This document shows, one piece after another, positions 46,033-55,545 of a stretch of 64,000 nucleotides of DNA. The translations under genes were made by a program, and so were the position numbers. Position 1 is the first letter of the stretch; each line of letters opens with the position of its first letter. Below the pieces are notes generated by a model. The model ran no database searches and was not told where the DNA came from. It worked only from the letters and a program-made list of their open reading frames with translations. This stretch comes from Plastoroseomonas arctica (GTDB taxonomy: Bacteria; Pseudomonadota; Alphaproteobacteria; Acetobacterales; Acetobacteraceae), in NCBI RefSeq assembly GCF_018128965.1, contig NZ_JAAEDH010000012.1, positions 80,555-144,554 on the forward strand, read 5' to 3'.

Positions 46033-46308
46033 TCATGGTTTCGACCAGTGGGAGGAGGGGACCGCGGCTTGCTTCGTCGCCAGCGCGATGTAGCCGCGCG
46101 CGGTCATGTGCCGGAGCAGATACAGGGCGGCGACGGAAGCCAGATCCTCCTTCAAAGAGGCCGCGCCGTATGGCTTCCCGCGCTCAACGAAGCGGAACGT
46201 GTAGCCGATGTGCTGGGCAGGCTGGTGCGACGCCACCTCGCTGTATTCCCCGCCATCCCGCTCCACAGTAAATGGCACCGGGAACAGGAGTTGGAGCCTC
46301 ATCAGCAC
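46033..46308 (-). CDS. hypothetical protein
   Basis: 91 residues (FTVERDGGEYSEVASHQPAQ, HIGYTFRFVERGKPYGAASL, KEDLASVAALYLLRHMTARG). Beta strands followed by an alanine-rich helix; composition is protein-like. No domain recognised. Possibly an accessory gene of the mobile region. Confidence 0.4.
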   Translation of the reverse strand: MLMRLQLLFPVPFTVERDGGEYSEVASHQPAQHIGYTFRFVERGKPYGAASLKEDLASVAALYLLRHMTARGYIALATKQAAVPSSHWSKP

Positions 46309-46592
46309 TTAGTCCACGCCTCGCTGAGGGCCGTGGCGGGCAAGGCAAGGTGGCGAGCATAGCAATAACCCCGGGCGAGCTCTGCCGCCTCTCCCACGGT
46401 CACATTGCGCTGGTTGATGGCGCCGCGGACCATCATCGCCGACGGAGGCAAGGGTTAGCTTCGGCACGTTTTTACCACATCTGCTTCCATGCGTGCGGCG
46501 GTTTCAAGCCGCCATTCCACTTTCGGCCACGCACCGCGAGGAGGCATTCTACTTCCATCCTGAAATGCAATATGCGGCGACCGACGCCCACG

Positions 46593-46653
46593 TGCGCTCC
46601 AGTACAATCACCCTGGGCCCCACCATGTCGGGCCGCACCTTCGCGGCCAGGAG
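46593..46653 (+). promoter_or_regulatory. integrase leader/promoter, present twice in the window
   Basis: Contains a -10-like TACAAT at 46603-46608, a GGCCGC-6 nt-GCGGCC hairpin just before the start, and the AGGAG site of the integrase. The same 61 bases recur at 60810-60870 with six differences, so the leader is conserved as a unit. Confidence 0.6.
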
Positions 46654-46660
46654 ACATGCC

Positions 46661-47302
46661 ATGCACCCCACTAACAAATCGGCACCTTTGCCGCACACGC
46701 GCCCAGTGGTCCCGTGGAACAAGGGCCGCTTCGTCGGTCCCAAGCCGCCACTGAAGCCCAAACAAGTCTGGGCGATCCGGCTCTTCCTCCAACGCGAACA
46801 ACGCGTGCGCGATTTGGCGATGTTCGACCTGGCGGTCGATAGCAAGCTGCGTGGTTGTGACCTGGTAAAGCTCAAGATCGGCGAGGTGGTGGTCAATGCC
46901 GGGGCACGCCAGCGGGCGACGGTCGTGCAGCAAAAGACGGGTAAGCCCGTCCAGTTCGAACTGACCGAGCAGACGCGTGACAGCTTGATTGCTTGGCTCG
47001 AGGTGCGCGGCGGCTCGCTCGACGAATTCGTATTCCCGAGCCGCGTTGATTGCGACGGTCACGTCAGTACGCGGCAGTATGCTCGGCTCGTCGGTGAGTG
47101 GGTCGGAGCCACCGGGCTCAGCCCGTCCGCCTACGGCACCCACAGCCTGCGGCGGACCAAGGTCGCGCTGATCTACAAGCGAACGGGGAATCTGCGCGCC
47201 GTGCAGATACTGCTCGGACACACCAAGCTCGAGAGCACGGTGCGGTATCTCGGCGTCGATGCTGAGGACGCGCTTACCCTCTCCGAGGCGACAGAAATCT
47301 GA
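46661..47302 (+). CDS. tyrosine recombinase (short, catalytic-domain integrase)
   Basis: 213 residues from ATG 46661 with AGGAGA seven bases ahead; ATG 46625 is an alternative. The first catalytic Arg is in IDSKLRG-type AVDSKLRGCDLVKLK, then GTHSLRRTKVAL (H-x-x-R), LLGHTKLESTVRYLGV with the last His and the nucleophilic Tyr. There is no N-terminal arm-binding/SAM-like domain, so it is smaller than phage integrases. This stand-alone type is widespread in Acetobacteraceae and Rhizobiales (knowledge-based). Attachment sites were not found. A second copy of its leader lies at 60.8 kb. Confidence 0.85.
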   Translation: MHPTNKSAPLPHTRPVVPWNKGRFVGPKPPLKPKQVWAIRLFLQREQRVRDLAMFDLAVDSKLRGCDLVKLKIGEVVVNAGARQRATVVQQKTGKPVQFELTEQTRDSLIAWLEVRGGSLDEFVFPSRVDCDGHVSTRQYARLVGEWVGATGLSPSAYGTHSLRRTKVALIYKRTGNLRAVQILLGHTKLESTVRYLGVDAEDALTLSEATEI

Positions 47303-47491
47303 AGCTCCCTCAACGAAGTCGGTCCGCTCATGGCACGCTCAGACTTCGTAGCGGATCGGCCGCCTCTCGGTCTTGAGCCGGCCCTCCGCGCCCTTGCTGG
47401 CCGTTCAGACGCGTCCAGCGGCGCCGCGGAACTAGAAATCCAACCGTGGGCGCCAGATGTCGAAGATTGAAGGAGAGCGGATTTACCCGGA

Positions 47492-48013
47492 TCAGAGGCG
47501 CGACCATGCCATGAGCACTTCGTCATGGTAATCGTGACCAACCTTGAGAGCTCGTGGCTCCAGGCCGTACGGCGTGAACCCAGCCCGCTTGTAGAGACGA
47601 ACGGCGGCCGTGTTGGTCGCGACGACCGTGAGCCGAACTTCCTCGACGATGTGCCTGGCATGCGCGAGCACCTGCGTGACCAACATCGGCGCAAGTCCCG
47701 TTCCTCTGGCCTGCGGCCGAACATACATGCCCCAGAGAACACCCTTGTGCCTCAGCTTTGGGCTATCCATCGTGTAGAAGCCGACGATCCCGCTCAACGT
47801 GGAGGCCCCGGCCGGTCCGCCGCCGAATACCGTGCTCCGGTCCAGCCTGTCTGTGAACCAGGCTAGCGGTTGTGCGGTTTCCTCCTCCCACGACGCGCCG
47901 AACGACTCAGGATGCGACCGAAGAGCCTCGAGCCGCAGATCGCGAAAACCGGGCGCATCCGACGCCGAGAGGCGACGGACCGCGAAGGTAGGACTGAGGC
48001 TGGACTGACTCAT
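47492..48013 (-). CDS. GNAT-family N-acetyltransferase
   Basis: 173 residues. FAVRRLSASDAPGFRDLRLE start, the strand VLWGMYVRPQARGTGLAPML with the acetyl-CoA loop R/Q-x-x-G-x-G/A (ARGTGLA), and LTVVATNTAAVRLYKRAGFT, the classic 'N-x-x-A-x-x-x-Y-x-x-x-GF' end. Substrate unknown. It faces the integrase gene and probably forms its own unit. Confidence 0.9.
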   Translation of the reverse strand: MSQSSLSPTFAVRRLSASDAPGFRDLRLEALRSHPESFGASWEEETAQPLAWFTDRLDRSTVFGGGPAGASTLSGIVGFYTMDSPKLRHKGVLWGMYVRPQARGTGLAPMLVTQVLAHARHIVEEVRLTVVATNTAAVRLYKRAGFTPYGLEPRALKVGHDYHDEVLMAWSRL

Positions 48014-48582
48014 GGCCGCACCTTAATTGAGCATTCCAAGGTCCGCATCGGGTGGGAAGCTGCCAACCGGGGCGCGGACCATGGACGGCCGCTTCGACGC
48101 GCCGGTCGACCAGTAACGGTCCGACTGCTTTCGGCCAATTTCCGGCGCAATGGGCGGCGGTGCAGGGAACGAGATGATCGCACTTGCCCTAGTCTTCATC
48201 CTGCGGTCTGCCACGTGACTGAGGTGGTGACGACGCAGGTGCGCGACCTCGATTTGGTCGATGCGGCGCGGGCCACATGCGCGCCGCTGTGAGCGCCGTC
48301 ACTCCAACTGACGACTGCAGGATGAGTGCCTGAACGAGACGCCGTTCACCTCGATGGCCCAAGCTCGCGAGATGCTTACCGTTTGGCGGGACGAGCGAAT
48401 GCGTAACTTGGCGCCCATCGTTCGGCGGCGAACGACGGGTCTCATACTCGCTTCAGGCCGGCTGCCTTAACGACGGTGGACCGAACCGGAAGGCAACGCT
48501 GCATGCCGTTCCGTGTTCAGCCTCAGGGCATGCAGCCCTCAGCCATGAAGCGACGTCGAATTTCGGCTCGGGAGCAGAATAT
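48014..48582. other. spacer with an IS3-type transposase fragment
   Basis: Plus-strand bases 48315-48423 encode LQDECLNETPFTSMAQAREM and LTVWRDE, the end of IS3-family OrfB (usual form D-E-C-L-N-E-x-x-F-x-S-L-x-x-A). The remainder shows nothing. The ribosome-binding site of the oxidoreductase (GGAG) is at the right end. Confidence 0.6.
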
Positions 48583-50868
48583 TTGGCACTGAAACCGCAG
48601 ATTACGCCCTACACCGGACCGGCGGGTGGCTGGGGGTCGCTCAAATCGGTCGAGACGGCGCTGCTCCGCGAAGACCGGCTGATCACGGGCAACGCCCTGC
48701 TGCTACGACAGAACAAGCCCGACGGCTTCTCCTGCGTCTCCTGCTCCTGGGGCAAGCCCGGGCGGCCACGCACCTTCGAGTATTGCGAGAACGGCGCCAA
48801 GGCAACCGCATGGGAGATCACCCGCAAGCGGGTGCGCTCCCGGTTCTTCGAGAAGCATACGGTTACGGAGCTTCGCGGCTGGTCCGACTACGCGCTGGAG
48901 GCACAGGGCCGTTTGCTTAACCCGATGCGCCTCGACCACGTCACCGACCGGTGGGTTCCGGTCAGCTGGGAAAGCGCATTCGCCGAGATAGGCGCGGAGC
49001 TGAAGAAGCTGGAGCCGAAGACTACGGTCTTTTACGCCTCAGGCCGCGCTGCGCTTGAGACATCCTACATGTGGGGCCTCTTCGCCCGTCTCTACGGCCA
49101 CAACAACCTGCCCGACAGTTCCAACATGTGCCACGAGAGCACATCCGTGGCTCTGCCGCAGGCGATCGGCGCGCCGGTCGGCACCATCATGCTGAAGGAT
49201 TTCGCGAAGGCGGATTGCATCCTGTTCTTCGGCCAAAATGTCGGCTCCAACTCGCCCCGCATGCTGCATCCGTTGCAGGCCGCATCGAAGCGCGGCGTGC
49301 CCATCATCACCTTCAATCCGCTTCGCGAAAGGGGGCTGGAGCGGTTCACCAGCCCGCAGGCGCCCCTGGAAATGCTGACGGGGGCCGAGACGCGGATCTC
49401 CTCGCAATATCACCAGGTGAAGGCAGGCGGCGACATCGCCGCGATACTGGGACTGTGCAAGGCCTTGCTTGCCGGCGACGATGCGGCGACTGCCGCAGGC
49501 AGGAAGCCGTGGCTGGACCATGCCTTCATCGCCGAGCACACGCATGGCTTCCAGGATTTTGCCGACGCCGCACGCGAAGCCGACTGGCCTGCCCTCGAAC
49601 TTCGATCGGGCCTGACGCGCCCGGCTCTGGAAGGTGTGGCCGCCATCTATGCCCATGCCCAGGCCACCATCGGTATTTACGGCATGGGCCTGACCCAGCA
49701 CCGCGCCGGGCTTGAGAATGTCCGTATGCTGATGAACCTGCTGCTGCTGCGCGGCAATGTCGGCAAGCCGGGCGCCGGGGTCCTGCCGGTGCGCGGCCAT
49801 TCCAACGTCCAGGGCCAGCGCACCGTCGGCATCAGCGAGAAGCCGGAGCTGGTCCCTCTGGACATGCTGGCGAAGCAGTACCGCTTCGAACCGCCCCGCG
49901 AGACCGGCATGAACACCGTTGAGGCTTGCGAGGGCATCATCGCCGGCAGGGTCCAGGCCTTCCTGGGACTGGGTGGCAACTTCATCCGCGCGGTGCCGGA
50001 GACCGTGGCCATGGAGGAAGCCTGGCCCAGATTGCGGCTCACCGTGCAGATCGCGACCAAGCTTAACCGCAGCCACCTGTTCAACGGCGAGGTCGCATTC
50101 CTGTTGCCCTGCCTGGGGCGGATTGAGGTGGACCAGCAGGCGTCCGGCCCGCAATTGGTCACCTGCGAGGACACTATGACGAAGGTCCACGCCAGTCAGG
50201 GCACTGTCGTACCCGCCGGCCCCCGGCTGCGGTCCGAACCCGCCATCGTCGCCGGACTGGCGAAGGCGACGTTGTCGCCCAACCCCCTGGTGCCGTGGGA
50301 TGCCTGGGTGGGTGACTATGGCCTGGTGCGCGACGCCATCGCGGCGACCTATCCCGAGGCCTTCCACGACTTCAATACGCGGGTCTTCAAGGGCGGCTTC
50401 CACCGCCCGCTGCCGGCCCGCCAGCGCGTCTGGAAAACCGACACCGGCCGCGCGAACTTCCATGTGCCCACCTCGCTCCGGACTGACCTCGACACCGACC
50501 TAGAGCGGCACGACGTGCTGCAACTCCTCACCATCCGTTCCAATGACCAGTTCAACACCACCATCTACGGCATGGAGGATCGCTTCCGCGGCGTCAGCGG
50601 CACGCGGATGGTGTTGTTCATTAACGCGCAGGATATCGCGCGTCTCGGGCTGCGCGACGGCGGCACCGTTGCGCTCACGACGGCGGTGGAGGACGGCGTG
50701 GCCCGCCGCGTGGGTGGCTTTCGCATCGTCGCCTACGACATTCCGAAGGGCTGCTGCGCCGCCTACTATCCGGAATGCAATCCATTGATCCCGCTGTGGC
50801 ATCACGCTGAGGGCAGCAAGGTCCCGGCGGCGAAATCCATCCCCGTCAATCTGCACGCCGCGCCATGA
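48583..50868 (+). CDS. FdhF/YdeP-family molybdopterin oxidoreductase
   Basis: 761 residues, starting at TTG 48583 behind GGAG. ITPYTGPAGGWGSLKSV and FSCVSCSWGKPG near the N-terminus are the YdeP-type hallmark: a reduced cysteine cluster in place of the full 4Fe-4S motif. SSNMCHESTSVALPQAIG (about 185), MLHPLQAASKRGVPIITFNP and NVQGQRTVGI are molybdopterin-binding landmarks. The active-site residue would be the Cys in SNMCHESTS. The family is formate-dehydrogenase-like, but the substrate is unproven and it may act in acid or redox stress. It overlaps the fdhD start by four bases (ATGA), in line with the need for sulfuration of the cofactor. Confidence 0.92.
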   Translation: MALKPQITPYTGPAGGWGSLKSVETALLREDRLITGNALLLRQNKPDGFSCVSCSWGKPGRPRTFEYCENGAKATAWEITRKRVRSRFFEKHTVTELRGWSDYALEAQGRLLNPMRLDHVTDRWVPVSWESAFAEIGAELKKLEPKTTVFYASGRAALETSYMWGLFARLYGHNNLPDSSNMCHESTSVALPQAIGAPVGTIMLKDFAKADCILFFGQNVGSNSPRMLHPLQAASKRGVPIITFNPLRERGLERFTSPQAPLEMLTGAETRISSQYHQVKAGGDIAAILGLCKALLAGDDAATAAGRKPWLDHAFIAEHTHGFQDFADAAREADWPALELRSGLTRPALEGVAAIYAHAQATIGIYGMGLTQHRAGLENVRMLMNLLLLRGNVGKPGAGVLPVRGHSNVQGQRTVGISEKPELVPLDMLAKQYRFEPPRETGMNTVEACEGIIAGRVQAFLGLGGNFIRAVPETVAMEEAWPRLRLTVQIATKLNRSHLFNGEVAFLLPCLGRIEVDQQASGPQLVTCEDTMTKVHASQGTVVPAGPRLRSEPAIVAGLAKATLSPNPLVPWDAWVGDYGLVRDAIAATYPEAFHDFNTRVFKGGFHRPLPARQRVWKTDTGRANFHVPTSLRTDLDTDLERHDVLQLLTIRSNDQFNTTIYGMEDRFRGVSGTRMVLFINAQDIARLGLRDGGTVALTTAVEDGVARRVGGFRIVAYDIPKGCCAAYYPECNPLIPLWHHAEGSKVPAAKSIPVNLHAAP

Positions 50869-51677
50869 ATGCCATTCCGCCCCCGCTAATCAGCCTGCCC
50901 AGAACCGCCTACACCGGCGCGGCCCTGATGGCGGGCGAGCGGATGCTGGCCGAGGAGACAGGGATTGCCCTGTCCTATGACGGGGTGACCCATGCAGTGA
51001 TGATGGCCAGCCCGGCCGATCTCGAGGATTTTGCCGTGGGCTTCTCACTCTCCGAGGGCATTGTCGCGACCCCGGCCGAGATCACTGACATGGAAGTTCT
51101 GTCCCGGGCGGGGCTCGGAATAGAGATTCGGATGCGGCTTGCCGAGATCCCCGGCAGCCGGCACGTCCGCCGCCGTCGCGCCCTGGCCGGGCCAGTTGGA
51201 TGTGGACTGTGCGGCATCGAATCACTGCAGGAGGCGGCATGCCCGGCTGATCCTGTCCTTTCGGATTTCCGGGCTTGGCCCGGCGCCATCGCCGAAGCCA
51301 TGCAGGCCCTCTGCGATGCTCAGGCGATGAACGGGCAGGCCGCCGCAGTGCATGCCGCCGCTTTCTGGCGCCCGGCCGAAGGGCTGGTCGCCATCCGTGA
51401 GGATGTCGGCCGTCACAACGCGCTGGACAAACTGGCTGGCGCCATGGCCCGAGCCGGCATCGGCGCCACTTCTGGCGTGGTCGCCCTCACCAGCCGCGTC
51501 TCGGTGGAGATGGTCCAGAAGGCGGCGCGGATGGGCGCCCCCATCATCGCCGCCATCTCGGCCCCCACGGCACTTGCGGTGCGCACCGCGGAGGCGTGTG
51601 GCATGACGCTCTTGGCCGTCGCGCGGGGCGAGTGCTTCGAGGTCTTCACCCACCCCGCCCGCGTGATCGGCGTCTGA
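50865..51677 (+). CDS. fdhD: formate dehydrogenase accessory sulfurtransferase FdhD
   Basis: 270 residues. The CxxC sulfur-transfer motif is GPVGCGLCGIESL near residue 107; LEDFAVGFSLSEGIV and REDVGRHNALDKLAGAM are strongly conserved family segments, and SRVSVEMVQKAARMGAPII the C-terminal one. FdhD passes sulfur from a cysteine desulfurase to the bis-MGD cofactor of formate-dehydrogenase-like enzymes. Translationally coupled to the upstream oxidoreductase, its client. Confidence 0.95.
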   Translation: MNAIPPPLISLPRTAYTGAALMAGERMLAEETGIALSYDGVTHAVMMASPADLEDFAVGFSLSEGIVATPAEITDMEVLSRAGLGIEIRMRLAEIPGSRHVRRRRALAGPVGCGLCGIESLQEAACPADPVLSDFRAWPGAIAEAMQALCDAQAMNGQAAAVHAAAFWRPAEGLVAIREDVGRHNALDKLAGAMARAGIGATSGVVALTSRVSVEMVQKAARMGAPIIAAISAPTALAVRTAEACGMTLLAVARGECFEVFTHPARVIGV

Positions 51678-52404
51678 CCGGTGAAGCGCGATTGCGTTCC
51701 GGCACCCTGCCTGCCGCGGTGTCGGTAGGAGAGGATGGCGTAGCTTTTCCAGCCACGGGCAGACCGCCACTTGCGCCAAACTTTCTGGTTCTGCGCGGTG
51801 ACCGCGGCTACTGGCCGCTCCCGGCCCTGGCGCGCACTGCCTGCGTTGAAGCGCGGGTAGCGGCTGAGCACCGGGCCCACCGGCTTGACCTCGAATTGGA
51901 CCACGAGCAGGCGGACGGGGCCGTCAGCTTGGCGGCAGGGGCACAAGGCTGAACCAACGCGGCTACATTACGCGCAGCAGTCACTAAAGCCGTTGATTGC
52001 AACGGTGCTAATGTCGGCTTTCGCTTTGGGGCGAGCAAAAGCGGCCAGTTTGCTCACGGCCACAAGTCGCCGGATTACCGACGGTGGTTATTATCCGGCG
52101 AGAATCGGCGCTGACTCAGGCGGTTGCCGCGCAAAATGGGCAAGGCCTGATGGAGACTTTGTTCCGCGCACTTCGGTCCGTTTTACCGCTACCGGAGGAT
52201 AATCGGTGCTTTGCCGAACCGCGGCAGCCTAACGACCGCTTTCTGCCGCTCATTTGGATGCAGCCTGCCGAGCCCTGTATCGCGGCGGCGGTAGATTGGA
52301 GCTTGGACCGGCCGGCCATCGTTTTTATCCCCTGTCCGCTTGCGCTTTTCCGAAAACTGCTAACACGCCGTCGCACACTTTGAACTTCGGGGGGCGTCTG
52401 TCAT
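51678..52404. other. about 730 bases without a recognisable gene
   Basis: Frames on both strands lack family motifs; 52084-52383 (plus, 99 codons) is open but unsupported. The region separates the FdhD unit from the converging LysR gene. Confidence 0.35.
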
Positions 52405-53295
52405 CTAAATCATTGGTCTCGCAAGATCATCTACCAAGGTGTCGATGAACACGCGGACCTTGGCCGACAGGCTGCGGTGGCTAGGATAGAGCGCGTGGAC
52501 GTCTACCGAGCGATGCTCATGGTCGGGTAGCAACCTAACCAGTGCTCCCGAGGCTATCGCCTCGCTGGCATGGAAGTCGGGTAGGATACCGATGCCGGCG
52601 CCGCCCAGCAGCATGGTCCGGACGACGTCGGGCTCGGGCGCGACGGTGCGGGTCTCGATCTCGATGTCGCGCTGCGCGCCTCTGGACGAACGGAACGGCC
52701 AGGTCTCCTTGGCTGCACGGTGACCGATCAGGGTGTGCTTCGCGAGATGAGCGGGCGCGGTGATGGCTGGATGTCGGTCGAGATAGGTTGGGCTGGCGCA
52801 GGGCCACAGCGCGAACGACGTGATGCGGCGCGCGATGAGCTCTGAGTCCGGCAGCGGCCCGATGCGGATGGCGACGTCTATCTCCTCGTCGAGCAAGTCC
52901 ACGATCCGATTGTCGATGGTCAGAAGCACGCGCACGTCCGGATAGCGAGCCAGGAAGCCGGGCAATGAGGCGGCAAGTGGGCCGGCGGCGAAGGTGAAAG
53001 GCACGCTCACGCGCAAGTCGCCTTGAGGATGTCCCACCAGCCCCCCGATCGCGTTCTCCGCTTCGCCGACATCGTCCAGGATACGCCGCGCGTGACGCTG
53101 TAGGAGGATGCCTGCCTCGGTGAGGCGCAGGTGGCGGGTCGAGCGCTCGACGAGCACCGCGCCGATCGACTCCTCGAGCCGGACGAGCGCGCGGCTCACC
53201 GACGACTTGGGCATCTTGAGCGCGCGCGCTGCGCCCGAGATGCTCCCGAGTTCGGCGATGCGCGCGAAGGCTCGCAGGTACAAAAGGTCGAACAT
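52405..53295 (-). CDS. LysR-family transcriptional regulator
   Basis: 296 residues. Helix-turn-helix at the N-terminus (FARIAELGSISGAARALKMP, KSSVSRALVRLEESIG) and effector domain with LRVSVPFTFAAGPLAASLPG and GIGILPDFHASEAIASGALV. It belongs to the AaeR/CrgA-like group where SISGAAR and a short effector domain are typical. It is divergent from the NmrA-cupin-hydrolase run, separated by about 100 bases, and is its likely regulator. Confidence 0.92.
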   Translation of the reverse strand: MFDLLYLRAFARIAELGSISGAARALKMPKSSVSRALVRLEESIGAVLVERSTRHLRLTEAGILLQRHARRILDDVGEAENAIGGLVGHPQGDLRVSVPFTFAAGPLAASLPGFLARYPDVRVLLTIDNRIVDLLDEEIDVAIRIGPLPDSELIARRITSFALWPCASPTYLDRHPAITAPAHLAKHTLIGHRAAKETWPFRSSRGAQRDIEIETRTVAPEPDVVRTMLLGGAGIGILPDFHASEAIASGALVRLLPDHEHRSVDVHALYPSHRSLSAKVRVFIDTLVDDLARPMI

Positions 53296-53396
53296 CGGCG
53301 TCGTCCCAAAGCTGGAACAGGGTGTCCAAGAATTAGCCCCTAATCTGCGTGGCGGAAACGACCAAATTGACGTTCAGCAATCAAGGACCGTTTCCA

Positions 53397-54290
53397 ATGG
53401 CCAACACCATTCTACTCGCCGGTGCCACCGGCATGCTCGGCAGCCAAATCGCGAATCATCTCCTCGCCTTGCCAAAAGTCCGCGTTCGACTGCTCGTGCG
53501 TGGCTCCGCCAGCAAGACGGAGCTGCTCGAGCCGCTAGTCGACAGCGGCGCCGAGGTAATCGAGGGCGATCTAAGTGACGCAGATTCGCTTGATCGTGCG
53601 ACGCGCGGCGTCGACGTCATCGTCTCGGCGCTACAGGGCGGACCGGACGTTATCGTCGACGGTCAGGTTGCGCTGGCCAAGGCGGCCAAGGCCAATGGCG
53701 TGCGCCGGATGTTGCCGTCTGACTATGCGCTAGACCTCTTCAAGGCGACGCCCGGCGAGCACGCGATGTTCGACATGCGGGCCCAGGCCGACGCGAAGAT
53801 CGCCGAGATCGGGCTCGAGCAGGTCAACGTGCTCCAGGGCGCGTTCATGAACGTGTTCCTGCCGGGCCACGGCGCGATCGATGCCGACGCTGGCACGATC
53901 AGCTTCTTCGGCGATGGCGACCGCCCAATCGAGGTTACGAGCGTCGAGGACACCGCGCGAATGATCGCGCGGGTCGCGCTCGACCGCGACGTGAAGCCGG
54001 GCAAGTTCGCCCTTGCCGGCGAGCGCATCTCGTTTCGTCAGGCCGGTGAGATCGTGGCGCGCATCACCGACCACCCGATCAGGCCAGTGTCGATGGGATC
54101 GGAAGCCGATCTGCGGGCGGCGATGGCGAAGGCGGACCCCGAGAAGAAGGTCATGCTCGCCTACCTGCTTTACATGACCAACGGCCAGACCGCGCTGACC
54201 GATCTTCAGAACGACCACTACCCCGACATGCGGTTCGAGCGGTTCGCGGACTTCATCGCGCGCTCGCTTCCGGTCGCCGCCCACGCCTGA
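53397..54290 (+). CDS. NmrA-like NAD(P)-binding reductase
   Basis: 297 residues from ATG 53397 with AAGGA upstream. The N-terminus ILLAGATGMLGSQIANHLLA carries the G-x-T-G-x-x-G dinucleotide motif; VRLLVRGSASK suggests NADP preference; RRMLPSDYALDLFKATPGEH is the catalytic-loop region of isoflavone-reductase/NmrA-like aromatic alcohol reductases. First gene of a run of six plus-strand genes. A second member of the same family closes the run. Substrate unknown, probably an aromatic or quinone compound. Confidence 0.9.
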   Translation: MANTILLAGATGMLGSQIANHLLALPKVRVRLLVRGSASKTELLEPLVDSGAEVIEGDLSDADSLDRATRGVDVIVSALQGGPDVIVDGQVALAKAAKANGVRRMLPSDYALDLFKATPGEHAMFDMRAQADAKIAEIGLEQVNVLQGAFMNVFLPGHGAIDADAGTISFFGDGDRPIEVTSVEDTARMIARVALDRDVKPGKFALAGERISFRQAGEIVARITDHPIRPVSMGSEADLRAAMAKADPEKKVMLAYLLYMTNGQTALTDLQNDHYPDMRFERFADFIARSLPVAAHA

Positions 54291-54343
54291 AGACATACTC
54301 CGGCCGCGCCGACCGGGCGCGGCCGCACCGCAGGAGAGCAAGC

Positions 54344-54895
54344 ATGCCCGACAATTCCGATCTGTCGCCCATCTCCGGCGACACCAGCTTCATCCGCCAC
54401 GCCGACGATGCACCCGCCTACTCGATGCAGGGCATCCTATGGTCGATGCTTGCCGACCGGGACGACACGGGCGGCCGGTGGTCCATGATGGAACAGCTTA
54501 TGCCCAAGGGCGCTGGCCCGCCCCCGCACCGGCACCTCTGGTCCGACGAGACCTTCTACATCCTCGATGGGACCATCACCTTCCTGATGAGCGACGCGAT
54601 CAGGACTGCGGGCAAGGGCGCGTTCGTCAACATCGCCCGCAACACGCGGCACGCGTTCCGCGTCGACAGCGACACCGCGCGCATTCTCAATGGCTACACG
54701 CCGGCCAGCATGGAGGCGATGCTGGCCGAACTCGGGAAGCGGACCGACAAGCGTGTGCTGCCACCGCCCGAGGCGGCGCCTCCCGGTAAGCCGCAGATGA
54801 CCGACGAGCTGCTCGCCCGCTATGGCCTGGTCTGGCTCGACGAGCCCGATCCGCTGGCCTCACGCGGTCATTCATCGGGGAACCGCCATGACTGA
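54344..54895 (+). CDS. cupin-domain protein (first of a tandem pair)
   Basis: 183 residues. A cupin core at about 50-120 with motif 1 PPPHRHLWSDETFYILDGTI (metal ligands H-x-H...E) and motif 2 NIARNTRHAFRVDSDTARIL (His ligand). It resembles small quercetinase-like dioxygenases or metal-binding cupins. It overlaps its tandem neighbour by eight bases. The two proteins share the same layout and much sequence (NTRHAFRVDSDTA, NGYTPA), which indicates duplication. Confidence 0.88.
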   Translation: MPDNSDLSPISGDTSFIRHADDAPAYSMQGILWSMLADRDDTGGRWSMMEQLMPKGAGPPPHRHLWSDETFYILDGTITFLMSDAIRTAGKGAFVNIARNTRHAFRVDSDTARILNGYTPASMEAMLAELGKRTDKRVLPPPEAAPPGKPQMTDELLARYGLVWLDEPDPLASRGHSSGNRHD

Positions 54896-55451
54896 TGCGC
54901 CGACCCCCGACATCCCTACGGTCCCCGGCTCGATGCCGTTCGTTCACAACGTGGACACCGCGCCGGCCTATTGGTGGCTCGACATCCTTTGGGTCGTCCT
55001 CGTCAAGGGCGAGGACACCGGAGGCCGCTACTCGCTGATGCACGAGACGCTGCCGAATGGCTCAGGCGCCCCGCCGCACAAGCACACATGGTCGGACGAG
55101 CATTTCTACATGCTCGACGGCGAGATCACCTTCCTCGTTGGTGAGGAAACCATGATCGGACGCGCCGGCGACTTCGTCTTCGTGCCGCGCAACACACGCC
55201 ACGCGTTCCGCGTCGACAGCGACACCGCGGTGTTTCTCAATGGCTACACGCCCGCCGGTCTGGAACTGGCGGTGATCGAATGCGCGATGCCGGCGCCGAC
55301 GCGCACCATCCCGCCCAAGGGCGCGACGCCGGCGCCGAACATGAGCGACGAACAGTACCGCCGCTACGGCATGGATAACCTGCCAGGTCCCAACCCGCTT
55401 GCACCGGATTCGCTACCTGAAGGCGGGAGCGCGCACGCACGCGCCAAGTGA
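54888..55451 (+). CDS. cupin-domain protein (second of a tandem pair)
   Basis: 187 residues from ATG 54888. Motif 1 APPHKHTWSDEHFYMLDGEI and motif 2 FVPRNTRHAFRVDSDTAVFL contain the expected metal ligands. Closely related to the preceding gene. Could be a dioxygenase, isomerase or non-enzymatic binding protein. Together with the flanking isochorismatase-like and epoxide-hydrolase-like genes it suggests a breakdown pathway of a flavonoid- or phenol-like compound; that is inference. Confidence 0.88.
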   Translation: MTDAPTPDIPTVPGSMPFVHNVDTAPAYWWLDILWVVLVKGEDTGGRYSLMHETLPNGSGAPPHKHTWSDEHFYMLDGEITFLVGEETMIGRAGDFVFVPRNTRHAFRVDSDTAVFLNGYTPAGLELAVIECAMPAPTRTIPPKGATPAPNMSDEQYRRYGMDNLPGPNPLAPDSLPEGGSAHARAK

Positions 55452-55545
55452 GCCCGCCCGCCATCTATCGGCCAACGTAGCTTGATTCCGCGTTCAGCGG
55501 CCTGGCGACGGCCGATCGCCCGTCTCAGCACCCAAGGAGAAGGTC

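Noticed and set aside
49039..50463. 474-codon minus frame within the molybdopterin oxidoreductase
   Set aside because: Antisense shadow of a well-supported gene; no motif.
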